Shown piece by piece: positions 52,168-61,381 of a stretch of DNA of 64,000 nt. The stretch comes from an uncultured Eubacterium sp. (lineage in GTDB: Bacteria > Bacillota > Clostridia > Lachnospirales > Lachnospiraceae): assembly GCF_934295145.1 (NCBI RefSeq), contig NZ_CAKRAS010000010.1, positions 1 to 64,000 of the forward strand, read 5' to 3'. Position 1 is the stretch's first letter; each line of letters opens with the position of its first letter. Position numbers and translations under genes: made by a program. A model generated the notes under the pieces. The model worked only from the letters and a program-made list of their open reading frames with translations, was not told the origin of the DNA and searched no databases.

Positions 52168-53679
52168 TTAGAACAGTTTATATACTTCGGAAAATTTATT
52201 CCGTAAGTAATCAATATAATAAGTGGATGAAAAAGTTCCGCGGCAGACATTTTCCATCAGTTCCCGCCCAGAATAAACTGCGCCATAGCGATACATATTC
52301 TGTGTAAGCCATTCATTGATCTTATCAAATGACTGCTGCTGCATTAGTTGATCCAGATCTCCAATTTCCTGTGACATGACTGCTGCCATCTGTGCAGCTG
52401 TAACATTTGCCATAAAATATGATGGAAAAAAACCAACATAGCCAGCTGCCCAGTGGATATCCTGCAGCACGCCTTCCCCATCATGCTCCGGTCGGATACC
52501 AAGATATTCTTCATATTTGCTGCTCCATGCATCTGGCAGATCATCGATATCCAACGCACCACTGATCAGATCCTTTTCCAATTCATATCGGATAATGATA
52601 TGAAGCAGATAGGTCAGCTCATCTGCTTCCAGCCGGATCAGAGACGGTTGTGCATGATTGACCGCCTCAAATAAATCCTGCGGTGTATATGTTTTCAACT
52701 GCGGAAGGATGTCTGTAAGTGGCTCATAAATGTATTGCCAGAACCCCTTGCTCCGTCCGATGATATTTTCGTAAAATCTTCCGATTGCTTCCTCTACCGC
52801 AAATGTCGGTGATTCGGCAAGCAGGGTTCCCATAAGTTCCCTGCTGATTGACTGCTTATAGACCCCTCGTCCACCACAGTGTAATATATTAAAAATTCCT
52901 CCCCAGAAACCATTTTCGGAAAATGTATTTACTACTCTTATATCATCAGGAGAATTTGCCAGGATGGTCGGATGTGAACCGATATCCACCCTTCCGCTGT
53001 CAAAGTTGAAACCTATTTTTTCTAAGATCATCGTCCATACGGCCTGCTGTTTTTCACGGCTGACCGGTCCGATATCAATCTTTTTCGGTGCTGACCCGTT
53101 TTTATTTCTTTCCTCAACCTGATTCAGAAGTTCAATCAAAACCGGCTTTAACTGAGCGGTCATCGTATCGATCGTTTCTGTCGTAAGTTCCTCCGCATAA
53201 TAGCCCAAAAGTGCATCGTACGGATCTTTTTCATATCCCCAGTATTCCGCAAAATTGCGGAAAGTTTTGAAAATCCGGGCAAGATACGGACGAAAGCAGG
53301 CAAAGTCATTCTTTTCCTTCGCTTCTGCCCATACCTGTTCTGAAACTGCAATCAGCTCCACATACTTCTGATACTCTGCTTCCGGAACTGCACGAATACT
53401 TTCAGAATTGCGAACTAATCTTCTGATCATGGCATTGGTGACAAAATCATTTTGCGCATTTCCTTTAAAATATCGAATGAGCTTCTGAAACCTGCTATCG
53501 GAAAGCAGCCGATACTGCTCTCCGGCCAGAAATGACATGACCTTGCTTCGATATTCAATCGCATTTCTGGGCATGTAAGTAATTTTATCCCAGTAAATGA
53601 GCGCATCTGTGGTATATTTGTAATATTCTATTTTTTCAATCATTCCCCTCAGCTCTGTAAGCTGTGACTGATAGGTCAT
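52168..53679 (-). CDS. M32 carboxypeptidase homologue lacking the HExxH motif
   Basis: A 503-residue protein with clear M32 (thermostable carboxypeptidase) relatedness: PSLIRLEADELTYLLHIIIR, GVLQDIHWAAGYVGFFPSY and ENIIGRSKGFW are close to family consensus, and length is normal. However, the zinc motif HExxH is HCGGR at residues 267-271, so the catalytic Glu is Cys and the second His ligand is Arg. The downstream GIHES motif reads AVEEA, keeping only the Glu. The nucleotide sequence there is unambiguous in this window. It should not work as a metallo-carboxypeptidase. Its ATG overlaps the upstream MFS stop (ATGA at 53676-53679), so it is translated with it. A peptide-sensing or regulatory role is my inference. 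Confidence 0.88.
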   Translation of the reverse strand: MTYQSQLTELRGMIEKIEYYKYTTDALIYWDKITYMPRNAIEYRSKVMSFLAGEQYRLLSDSRFQKLIRYFKGNAQNDFVTNAMIRRLVRNSESIRAVPEAEYQKYVELIAVSEQVWAEAKEKNDFACFRPYLARIFKTFRNFAEYWGYEKDPYDALLGYYAEELTTETIDTMTAQLKPVLIELLNQVEERNKNGSAPKKIDIGPVSREKQQAVWTMILEKIGFNFDSGRVDIGSHPTILANSPDDIRVVNTFSENGFWGGIFNILHCGGRGVYKQSISRELMGTLLAESPTFAVEEAIGRFYENIIGRSKGFWQYIYEPLTDILPQLKTYTPQDLFEAVNHAQPSLIRLEADELTYLLHIIIRYELEKDLISGALDIDDLPDAWSSKYEEYLGIRPEHDGEGVLQDIHWAAGYVGFFPSYFMANVTAAQMAAVMSQEIGDLDQLMQQQSFDKINEWLTQNMYRYGAVYSGRELMENVCRGTFSSTYYIDYLRNKFSEVYKLF

Positions 53680-55022
53680 TCTTCTGCCTCTTTTCTGTTA
53701 TATTTCTTAAACAAAGTAATGATTACAAGCGCTGCGACGAAATATAAACCGGCAGCAATATAATAGGCTGTCCGATATCCTTCCTGTGTCGTAAAAAGGA
53801 TGCTTCCTGTAAAATGACCGCTGATGATACTGACAATCCCGGCAATAAAGTTCACAACCGAAGTGAAAGCCGGACGCAGATTTTTCGGTGCAAGCATCAT
53901 CGAAAGTGCGCTGTCTGCAGGACTTCCGAGATTGGCAAGGCCTGCTCTCATAAACAGACCAATTCCTACCATTGGGATCATGGCTTTTCCAAAATGATTG
54001 CCGTTTGCAATGATCAGCATAAACGGTATCGATAAAAGCACTGTAAAACAAATGGTTCCCACTGTTCCCAACTTTTTCACGACAAATGGTGTAAATAACA
54101 TAAATAACACGATTGCCGCGTAAGAAATAGATACCAGCAGAGAAGATGTCGCTTTATCTATATGCAGGTTGCGGTTCAGGAATACAGTATAGTAAGAAGT
54201 AAATAAGCCCATTGCAAAGGAGATCAGTGCCCAGTAGATCAAATACATCATGGCATCTTTCCGAAACAGCACGCTCAAGATATCGCGTGCCCTCTCCGGC
54301 AGGCTCTGCTTCTTTGTCTGCGTTTCATCCACAGAGATATAATCTGATTTTTCTTCACGAATGAAGAGGATCGGTATGATGGACAGCAATGTCACAACAC
54401 CGGTAATGATCAAGACATCTCTGTTTCCAGCCAGGTAAGCATCACGGGTGCTGCCAGTCGTATCTGCGATATATTCCGTTAATTTTCTTGCTCTTTCAAA
54501 AGAAATACCTGCATGCGAAGAAAACAGTTTAACAGTTGCTGCACCACCAAGGAATGTCGTCAGGAAATATCCAACATATCCCATATAATATGTACGCGTA
54601 TACCAATCAATACTTTTGCCGCCTGCGCTGCCGGCATAGGCTGCCACATAAGGAGCCAACATAATGAAATGCAGCTGTACTCCGGTCAGTGCCAGAAGCG
54701 TTGACAGATAAAAAATTGTTGCCGACTTTACAAACACAACGCAGAAAAATGCTGCGGATGTCGATGCCGCACAGAACAACAGCAATTTTTTATATCCACT
54801 TTTCGGAACAAGCAGCAAAATCAATGCGCTCAAAAATGTTGCATATCCGTAAAACGCCCAAAAAGATGTCGCCGTCGGCAATGACACTTCCTGCAGATAA
54901 TTTACATAAGTATCATACAAAATGCCGCTGGCAAGATTGTTAATAACATAACTGATAATAAATAAAATCAAATTCCTTTTCTGTCTGAGTTGAACCTGCT
55001 GTATATGTATGTCCCCATTCAT
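53676..55022 (-). CDS. MFS transporter in the peptidase operon (first)
   Basis: A 448-residue, 12-segment major facilitator protein with a central charged loop (about 215-245). I chose the ATG at 55022, with AAGGAAG upstream. It is coupled to the M32-like gene by a 4-bp overlap and follows the regulator gene by 40 nt. The cargo is unknown. Compared with the second MFS gene of the operon it is clearly a different subfamily. Confidence 0.88.
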   Translation of the reverse strand: MNGDIHIQQVQLRQKRNLILFIISYVINNLASGILYDTYVNYLQEVSLPTATSFWAFYGYATFLSALILLLVPKSGYKKLLLFCAASTSAAFFCVVFVKSATIFYLSTLLALTGVQLHFIMLAPYVAAYAGSAGGKSIDWYTRTYYMGYVGYFLTTFLGGAATVKLFSSHAGISFERARKLTEYIADTTGSTRDAYLAGNRDVLIITGVVTLLSIIPILFIREEKSDYISVDETQTKKQSLPERARDILSVLFRKDAMMYLIYWALISFAMGLFTSYYTVFLNRNLHIDKATSSLLVSISYAAIVLFMLFTPFVVKKLGTVGTICFTVLLSIPFMLIIANGNHFGKAMIPMVGIGLFMRAGLANLGSPADSALSMMLAPKNLRPAFTSVVNFIAGIVSIISGHFTGSILFTTQEGYRTAYYIAAGLYFVAALVIITLFKKYNRKEAEE

Positions 55023-55061
55023 GATTTCTTCCTTCCTTTTCTGTAAAAAGCCGTTCAATAG

Positions 55062-55595
55062 TTATTTGAGATTATACTGTGTAAAAAACGGATGAAGCAG
55101 ATTTGCTCCAAATTGTGTATCAAAGTGTGGTTTACGGATATTCTCCATATTCTGTTCCGGTTCGAGACGTTTGCGCATGGCAATGATTTCTTCATTTTCA
55201 ATCTGCTCCATCATCGCCAGAAAAATCCTTGCTCTCCTCTTCATTTTCTGCAGATTAAATTTATATGTCCGGACAGTAGCATCGCTGATCCCCATTTCTT
55301 CACCGATTTCTTTATTGTCCTTTTCATAATATAAACCTTCCAGTACATCCTTCTGCGCATCAGAAAGCCCGTTCATTTGCTTGTCCAGATCCAGAAGACA
55401 CTCAAATACACTGCCGTGCTCATCAAAAATATGCTCCTGCATCGCACGATGTGCATTCACGGATTTGCCCCTGGAAGAATAAATCAGTCCCTCTTCAAAT
55501 TTATCCCCACAGAAAATGCACTGATATAGCTGTTCTTCTTCCGACCAGACATACCCCCTGGTTAATTCCTCCAACGTAAGCTCTTTGAATTCCAT
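55062..55595 (-). CDS. Regulator with Cys/His cluster and LuxR-like HTH
   Basis: A 177-residue protein. The N-terminal 60 residues have a zinc-finger-like set: C26 and C29 (CIFC), then H49, H55 and H60. The rest has a sigma-region-4/LuxR-like HTH (about 78-120): LSDAQKDVLEGLYYEKDNKE, then IGEEMGISDATVRTYKFNL. The C-terminal 50 residues are unassigned. I chose the ATG at 55595, with GGACGC upstream. It is the first gene of the peptide operon and probably controls it. The perfect inverted repeat at 55669-55689 in its upstream region is a candidate self-operator. Confidence 0.8.
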   Translation of the reverse strand: MEFKELTLEELTRGYVWSEEEQLYQCIFCGDKFEEGLIYSSRGKSVNAHRAMQEHIFDEHGSVFECLLDLDKQMNGLSDAQKDVLEGLYYEKDNKEIGEEMGISDATVRTYKFNLQKMKRRARIFLAMMEQIENEEIIAMRKRLEPEQNMENIRKPHFDTQFGANLLHPFFTQYNLK

Positions 55596-55668
55596 ATTCA
55601 GGCGTCCTTTCTCTTCCATATACTGTATACACTTTATGTCGCTCTTATTTAGTTATGTTTTATATATT

Positions 55669-55689
55669 CGTTTATGGTTTTCATAAACG
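55669..55689. promoter_or_regulatory. Perfect inverted repeat upstream of the peptide operon
   Basis: CGTTTATG, 5 bp, CATAAACG. It sits about 75 bp before the regulator start, in an AT-rich stretch where the promoter must lie. Confidence 0.5.
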
Positions 55690-55773
55690 TTTTGTTGTTT
55701 CGTTTGTATTTTATTGTAAATTAGCACACTTTACGCAAAATTTCAACAGTTTTTTATTATTTTTATGCAAAAT

Positions 55774-55944
55774 AACAAGAAAGTGTGCTAGCACACACTT
55801 ACGCGTTTAAAATTGTCAATAGCACATCTTTCTTGCCCGCGCCGAGCACGCTTGCAAAGCAAGAATCTCTTCTCGTGCGAGTGCGCATCGTTTGCACGAA
55901 GTGCTTTTGTTTGATAGGAAATTCATCGTAATTTCCTATCAAAC
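55774..55944. repeat. 171-bp interspersed repeat A, copy 2
   Basis: Same orientation and length as 9218-9388, two base differences. The final hairpin abuts the terminator of the sugar-acid operon, so the element sits in a gap between an operon end and another operon's promoter, as does copy 1. Confidence 0.9.
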
Positions 55945-55950
55945 AAAAAA

Positions 55951-55982
55951 AGCAGAACCCTGCATTAACGCAAGATTCTGCT
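55951..55982 (-). terminator. Terminator of the GntP sugar-acid operon
   Basis: The arms AGCAGAA and TTCTGCT with inner TGC/GCA pairing. On the minus strand seven T follow. It lies 24 nt past the aldolase stop codon. Confidence 0.9.
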
Positions 55983-56005
55983 ATTCGTTTAAATAATAGA
56001 CTTGA

Positions 56006-56644
56006 TTATTTCCGGATGGAATCAACAAGTTTTCGTGCTTCTGCGGTCAAATCTTTGATTTTATCAAATTCTCCTGATTTTACAAGATCCGCTTTTACCA
56101 TCCAGCTGCCGCCACAGCAGATGATCTTATCACAGGAAAGATATTCTTCCAGATTTTTTGAATTGATCCCACCGGTTGGCATAAACTTAACATCTGTATA
56201 AGGTGCTGCCATCGCTTTGATCATAGCAACTCCGCCTGCCGGTTCTGCCGGGAAAAATTTTACGACTTTAAGACCTCTTTTTACTGCCTGTGCAACCTCA
56301 GATGGTGAAATACATCCTGGAAAAACAGGAATTTCTTTTTCCAGACAGTAGTCTACGATCTCCGGATCAAATCCAGGACTTACAATGAACTTTGCACCGG
56401 AAGCAACAGCTGCATCCACCTGCTTTGTTGTAAGAACAGTTCCTGCTCCTACAAGCATCTCCGGAAACTGTTCTGTCATCAGACGGATAGATTCTTCAGC
56501 TGCCTCTGTACGGAAAGTCACTTCCGCACACGGAAGACCACCTTCAACAAGTGCCTTTGCAAGCGGTACTGCATCTTTTGTATCATCCAATACAACTACC
56601 GGAACAACTCCAAGTTTCTGAAACTTCTCTGCTATATCCATCAT
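56006..56644 (-). CDS. eda: KDPG/KHG aldolase, copy 2
   Basis: A 212-residue aldolase close to the copy at 34588. The same Schiff-base segment (KVVKFFPAEPAGG) and CAEVTFRTEAAEESIRLM are present. It makes pyruvate and glyceraldehyde 3-phosphate from KDPG. It is the last gene of the GntP operon, 25 nt after the kinase gene. Confidence 0.95.
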   Translation of the reverse strand: MMDIAEKFQKLGVVPVVVLDDTKDAVPLAKALVEGGLPCAEVTFRTEAAEESIRLMTEQFPEMLVGAGTVLTTKQVDAAVASGAKFIVSPGFDPEIVDYCLEKEIPVFPGCISPSEVAQAVKRGLKVVKFFPAEPAGGVAMIKAMAAPYTDVKFMPTGGINSKNLEEYLSCDKIICCGGSWMVKADLVKSGEFDKIKDLTAEARKLVDSIRK

Positions 56645-56669
56645 TTAAATTTCCTTTCACTCACAATTT

Positions 56670-57722
56670 TTATCTTTTTATATCAAAATTCATTTCCATC
56701 ACGTGTCTGATCAGGGAAACGTCATCTGTTATATTTCCATCGCCATGAATCGTATGTTTCACTGCACTTGCTGCGACACCAAAGTTTACAATATCTTCCG
56801 GTGTATAGTCATTCATCAGAGCATAAATAATACCACTTACAAATGCATCACCACCTCCGACACGGTCAAGGATATGAAATGTCAGTCGGTTACTTTCATA
56901 AATCTGTCCGTTCAGCCAGAGATATGCTGAAAGACTGTTCTCACTGCAGCTATGCGCAAAGCGCACATGTCTTGCAATGCATTTAATATTTGGATATCTC
57001 TCCACAAAAGCTTTGAAAACTTTTTCCTGCTGATCACGATCCGGCTGAAACGGGATGTCATCTTTTACATCACCGGCGTTATGATTTTCTTCGTTTTTCC
57101 AGATATGATATGGTTCAATTCCAAAAAGAACATCTACATACGGAAGGCAAAGGGTGCAGAAATCTCGTGCTTCCTCCCAACTCCATAATGTACTTCTGAA
57201 ATTTCCGTCAAAACTGACTGTCATTCCACTCTCTTTTGCCGTTTTCAAACAGGTCAGAATCAATTCTTGACAGTTTTTGCCAAGTGCAGGTGTGATACCA
57301 CTCAAATGAAGCCAGGTGTAACCTTCCAGAAGTTTTTTTACATCTGTTTTGCTGAAGTCATATTCAGAAAACGCACTATGTTTTCTGTCATACACTACTT
57401 TACTTGGGCGGATTCCGTAACCTGTCTCCAGATAATATGTTCCAAGACGATGTGTCGGTGTCTCTTCTTCTGTCGAATAAACTACACTGTCGCAATTTAC
57501 ATCATTGCTTCGCATCATACGAACAGCGCTTTTTCCAAGACTATTTCCCGGAACTACTGTAAAAAATGATGCATCTATTCCAAGATTTGCAAGGGAAAGC
57601 GCCACATTTGCTTCACTTCCTCCATATCTTGCTTCAAACGTTGTTGCTGTCCTGATTTTCTCATAGTCCGGCGGAGTCAGTCGAAGCATAATCTCGCCAA
57701 TCGTAATAAATTTATGTTTCAT
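56670..57722 (-). CDS. kdgK: PfkB-family KDG kinase, copy 2
   Basis: A 350-residue ribokinase-family enzyme. N-terminal ITIGEIMLRLTPPDYEKIR and YGGSEANVALSLANLG are close to the copy at 35232, and the C-terminal catalytic segment is DRVGGGDAFVSGIIYA. I chose the ATG at 57722, which has GGAG 8 nt upstream; TTG 57728 is too near the ribosome site. It overlaps the dehydratase end by 3 bp at most. It should phosphorylate KDG made by the adjacent dehydratase. Confidence 0.92.
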   Translation of the reverse strand: MKHKFITIGEIMLRLTPPDYEKIRTATTFEARYGGSEANVALSLANLGIDASFFTVVPGNSLGKSAVRMMRSNDVNCDSVVYSTEEETPTHRLGTYYLETGYGIRPSKVVYDRKHSAFSEYDFSKTDVKKLLEGYTWLHLSGITPALGKNCQELILTCLKTAKESGMTVSFDGNFRSTLWSWEEARDFCTLCLPYVDVLFGIEPYHIWKNEENHNAGDVKDDIPFQPDRDQQEKVFKAFVERYPNIKCIARHVRFAHSCSENSLSAYLWLNGQIYESNRLTFHILDRVGGGDAFVSGIIYALMNDYTPEDIVNFGVAASAVKHTIHGDGNITDDVSLIRHVMEMNFDIKR

Positions 57723-57724
57723 AA

Positions 57725-59470
57725 TCAATACTCCAGATAAGCTCCCTTCATTGGACTTGCAGCATGCTGACTAAAAAGTCTCAGCACACCTTTCTTGTAT
57801 TTTGGTTCACGCGGTTTCCAGTTTTTACGTCTTTCTGCAAGGATTTGATCAATTTCTTCCATAGACTTGCGTTCTCCTGCAATTCCGATGATATTCAGTT
57901 TTCTTCCCATAACATCTATTTCAATGAGATCGCCTTCTTCAACAAGTGCGATCGGACCTCCATCAACAGCCTCCGGACTGCAATGTCCGATAACCGGTCC
58001 GGTAGATGCACCAGAAAAACGACCATCAGTGATAAGGGCAATACTTTTTCCAAGTTCTTTATCACTGCTGATTGCCTCAGAAGTATAGAACATTTCCGGC
58101 ATTCCACTTCCTTTTGGTCCTTCGTAACGGATAAATACTGCATCTCCCTTCTGAACCTTATGCTTCAGAACTGCATCCAGGCATTCTTCTTCACTGTCGA
58201 ATGGTCTCGCACGAAGAACAGATTTAAACATTTCTTTCGGGCAGGCAGTATGTTTGATCACTGCACCTTCCGGAGCGAGATTTCCACGGAGAACAACAAT
58301 ACTTCCATCTGTTCCAATTGCTTTATCATATGGACGGATAATATCTTCCTTCGTAACATTCACGTTATAACGTTTGTTAAACTCCTGAAGCCATTTTTCA
58401 CATTTTTCATAAAATCCGTTGCGCTTCAGTTCTTCCAGATTTTCTCCCAATGTCTTTCCTGTAACTGTCATTACATCCAAATGAAGATGTTCTTTGATTT
58501 CCTCCATGATTGCCGGTACACCACCTGCATAGTAGAAACATTCAGCCGGCCAGCGACCTGCAGGACGTACATCCAGAAGATATCTGGCATTTCTGTGCAG
58601 CCTGTCAAAGGTATCACCTGTAATCTCGATTCCAAGTTCATGGGCAATCGCCGGAATGTGAAGCAGACAGTTGGTGCTTCCTGAAATTGCAGCATGTACA
58701 AGAATTGCATTTTCAAAGCTGTCCATAGTTACAATATCTGAAGGACGCATATTTTCCATCTGAGCAATTCTCACTGCCTGTCTTCCTGCTTCTCTTGCAA
58801 AATCAAGAAGATCCGGACTCGTTGCAGGCATCAGTGCTGTTCCCGGAAGTGCAAGACCAAGTGCCTCTGCCATAATCTGCATGGTTGATGCAGTACCTAT
58901 AAAAGAGCATGCGCCACAACTCGGGCATGCATTACATTTCGCCCAGTCAAGCTTCTCTTCATCAATTTCGCCACGTTCAAACTTTGCGCTATACATTCCA
59001 AGCTGTTCCAGAGTCAGCATTTCCGGACCGGCATTCATTGTTCCACCCGGGACAAAGACAGAAGGAATATTTACTCTGGCAAGTCCGATCAGATTTCCAG
59101 GCACACCCTTATCACAGCTTGAAAGATATACGCCTGCATCAAACGGTGTTGCATTTGCATGAATCTCGATCATGTTGGCGATCATCTCACGACTGGCCAG
59201 ACTGTAGTTGATTCCGTCTGTTCCCTGGCTTTCACCGTCGCAGATGTCTGTACAGTGATAACGTGCTCCAAAACCGCCTTCTTCTGCAATTCCTTTGCGT
59301 ACTTCTTCTACAAGAATATTCAGATGTCCGCTGCCTGGATGACTGTCTCCATAAGTACTCTCAACCATAACCTGAACTTTTCCCAAATCTTCTTTTGTCC
59401 ACCCTGTCCCAATACGCAGGGGATCAAGTTCCGGTGCAAGTTTTCTCATTTCCTGACTTCTTAATTGCAT
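57725..59470 (-). CDS. IlvD/Edd-family sugar-acid dehydratase
   Basis: A 581-residue Fe-S dehydratase. Cluster cysteines are in SSCDKGVPG and CNACPSCGACSFIG, and the C-terminal GRFSGASTG and GPIALVEEGD are family marks. The group includes dihydroxy-acid, phosphogluconate and sugar-acid dehydratases. In an operon with GntP, KDG kinase and KDPG aldolase, dehydration of an aldonate (gluconate or galactonate) to KDG is the most likely reaction, because phosphogluconate dehydratase would not need the kinase. I chose the ATG at 59470, with GGAGGG upstream. Confidence 0.92.
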   Translation of the reverse strand: MQLRSQEMRKLAPELDPLRIGTGWTKEDLGKVQVMVESTYGDSHPGSGHLNILVEEVRKGIAEEGGFGARYHCTDICDGESQGTDGINYSLASREMIANMIEIHANATPFDAGVYLSSCDKGVPGNLIGLARVNIPSVFVPGGTMNAGPEMLTLEQLGMYSAKFERGEIDEEKLDWAKCNACPSCGACSFIGTASTMQIMAEALGLALPGTALMPATSPDLLDFAREAGRQAVRIAQMENMRPSDIVTMDSFENAILVHAAISGSTNCLLHIPAIAHELGIEITGDTFDRLHRNARYLLDVRPAGRWPAECFYYAGGVPAIMEEIKEHLHLDVMTVTGKTLGENLEELKRNGFYEKCEKWLQEFNKRYNVNVTKEDIIRPYDKAIGTDGSIVVLRGNLAPEGAVIKHTACPKEMFKSVLRARPFDSEEECLDAVLKHKVQKGDAVFIRYEGPKGSGMPEMFYTSEAISSDKELGKSIALITDGRFSGASTGPVIGHCSPEAVDGGPIALVEEGDLIEIDVMGRKLNIIGIAGERKSMEEIDQILAERRKNWKPREPKYKKGVLRLFSQHAASPMKGAYLEY

Positions 59471-59486
59471 AATTTTTCCCTCCATT

Positions 59487-59723
59487 TTATTCTCTGATAA
59501 GCCTCAGACTTTCTAATGTTTTCCTGAGTTTTTCTTCATCCGCTTCTTCTACTCCAAGTTCCACTCCATCAAATGAGGGCAGACTGAACACGCCCAACAT
59601 CGATTTTGCATCTACAATATATCTTCCACAAATCAGATCTACATCTTTTATGCAGCCTGATGCTGCCTGTACCAGATGCTTTGCATCATAAATATCTCTC
59701 AGATAAACTGGTATTTTTATCAT
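59487..59723 (-). CDS. HPr-like protein without the phospho-histidine
   Basis: A 78-residue protein with the HPr fold pattern. LVQAASGCIKDVDL and AKSMLGVFSL align with HPr helix 1 and the region around Ser46 (here S41), but the active-site IHARPA stretch is RDIYDA, so His15 is replaced (Asp10 by my alignment). It cannot pass phosphate as HPr does. Crh of Bacillus, an HPr-like CcpA cofactor, also lacks this histidine and keeps Ser46. AGGAGG precedes the ATG at 59723. The gene is the second of the operon, between gntP and the dehydratase. Confidence 0.8.
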   Translation of the reverse strand: MIKIPVYLRDIYDAKHLVQAASGCIKDVDLICGRYIVDAKSMLGVFSLPSFDGVELGVEEADEEKLRKTLESLRLIRE

Positions 59724-59736
59724 CACACTCTGCCTC

Positions 59737-61092
59737 CTATGCAAAGATTGAAATAATAAAGCTTACAACAAGTGCTGTGACACCAATCAATGTCTCCATA
59801 ATCGTCCAGGATTTCAGAGTTGTCTTTTCATCAATCTCAAGGAACGAAGTTACCAGCCAGAATCCCGCATCATTCACATGGCTCAGTGCAGTTGCTCCGC
59901 CACAGATAGCACAACACATAGCCGCTCTGTAAATCATGCTGCTGTCCATCACTGCCGGCATGGTTGCCATAATTCCAGATGCCATTGTCATTGCAACGAT
60001 AGAACTTCCGACCGAAGCTCTGACCAGAAGTGCGATCAGAAATGCGATCAAAATTAATGGGAGACCACTTTTTTCCAACGCCGGACCAATGATATTTCCA
60101 AGACCGGAATCCTGAAGCATCCAACGGATCACTCCGCCACTGGCAATGACCAGAAGAATCATTCCTACAGGTCTGAGTGAATGATCCAGAATTTTCTTTA
60201 ACTGTTCACCGGTAAATCCACGTTTAATTCCCAAAAAGTACATCGAAGCCAGCGTTGCTATTGTCAATGCCAGAAACGGCTTTCCTATAAATCCAAGAAC
60301 ATCCTGAACACCGGTCGGCAACGGCATGTATTTTGACAAAGTACTGATCAGTATCAGCACAAGTGGAATCAGTATCACTCCCAAAACCAGGCCAAAAGGT
60401 GGAAGCTCTTTTCCATCATCCTTAATTTCTTCCACATTTACCGGAAGTTCTGTAAAAATCTTGTTGCCAATGAAATTTCCCCAGATAATTCCTGAGACCA
60501 TCATGCAGATCAGTGCGACAGGGACTCCTACCATGATCATTGTTCCCAGGTTTACTCCAAGTGTATTTGCCACAAGTACCGAGCCCGCAGAAGGCGGAAC
60601 AAACGCATATCCGCTGGCCAGACCTGCAAGAAGTGGAATCGCATAATACAGTGTGGATTTTTTGGTCTGCTTTGCAACACTGAACGCCAACGGAATCAAC
60701 ACTACAACTCCAGCCTCAAAAAATACAGTCGTACCAATTACAAGTCCTGTGATACCAAGTGCCCAACCGGCTTTTTTCTGACCGAATTTACTGATCAACG
60801 TCTCCGCTATTCTCTGAGCTCCTCCGCTCACTTCCAGGATTCCTCCAAACATGGAACCCAGCCCTACGAGAAGCGCAATTCCCTGAAGTGTCTTCCCGAC
60901 ACCTTTTTCTACCGTATCCGCGATCATCGTAAGCGGCATTCCGGCTCCTGCCCCGATGATGATAGCAGAAATCATCATTGACAGAACTGGATGAAGCTTA
61001 AATTTGATGATCAGTACCAGCAAAATCACAATTCCGATTGCAGCTGCAATCATCAGTCTCATTGGATCTGCCACAAAAGTTGTTTCTTCCAT
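59737..61092 (-). CDS. gntP: GntP-family sugar-acid permease
   Basis: A 451-residue, 12 to 14-segment transporter of the Gnt family. Visible marks are LHPVLSMMISAIIIGAGAGM, GLGSMFGGILEVSGGAQRIAE and AMCCAICGGATALSHVNDAGFW. These carriers import gluconate and related acids with protons. I chose the ATG at 61092, with AGGAGG and AAAGG upstream. It is the first gene of the leftward operon, downstream of the TCATCTGATGA sites. Confidence 0.95.
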   Translation of the reverse strand: MEETTFVADPMRLMIAAAIGIVILLVLIIKFKLHPVLSMMISAIIIGAGAGMPLTMIADTVEKGVGKTLQGIALLVGLGSMFGGILEVSGGAQRIAETLISKFGQKKAGWALGITGLVIGTTVFFEAGVVVLIPLAFSVAKQTKKSTLYYAIPLLAGLASGYAFVPPSAGSVLVANTLGVNLGTMIMVGVPVALICMMVSGIIWGNFIGNKIFTELPVNVEEIKDDGKELPPFGLVLGVILIPLVLILISTLSKYMPLPTGVQDVLGFIGKPFLALTIATLASMYFLGIKRGFTGEQLKKILDHSLRPVGMILLVIASGGVIRWMLQDSGLGNIIGPALEKSGLPLILIAFLIALLVRASVGSSIVAMTMASGIMATMPAVMDSSMIYRAAMCCAICGGATALSHVNDAGFWLVTSFLEIDEKTTLKSWTIMETLIGVTALVVSFIISIFA

Positions 61093-61121
61093 TTTTCCTT
61101 TAACCTCCTTGCGTAAAGCAT

Positions 61122-61227
61122 TCATCTGATGTTTTTTCTTTTATCCAGAAATTCATCTGACCTTTTCTACCACTCATCTTACTATTCCCCGTTATTTGAT
61201 GTATTTTCCCTTCAATTCATCTGATGA
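61122..61227. promoter_or_regulatory. Repeated TCATCTGA sites between gntP and a FadR-type gene
   Basis: TCATCTGATG at 61122-61131, TCATCTGACC at 61153-61162 and the perfect palindrome TCATCTGATGA at 61217-61227. Three related sites in a 290-bp divergent region fit binding by one of the nearby FadR/GntR regulators, most likely the one at 61382. Confidence 0.6.
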
Positions 61228-61381
61228 CTTTATCATATATTTTCTTTATCAAAAACGCAATACTGTAATTTTATCTAAATTTTTATATATGTTTTTGTGC
61301 ATTTTATCATTTTGACATTGGTTCTGGAAAATATTATCATAAAAAGCAGAAATTATAGATATTAGAAATGGAGCAAATCAT

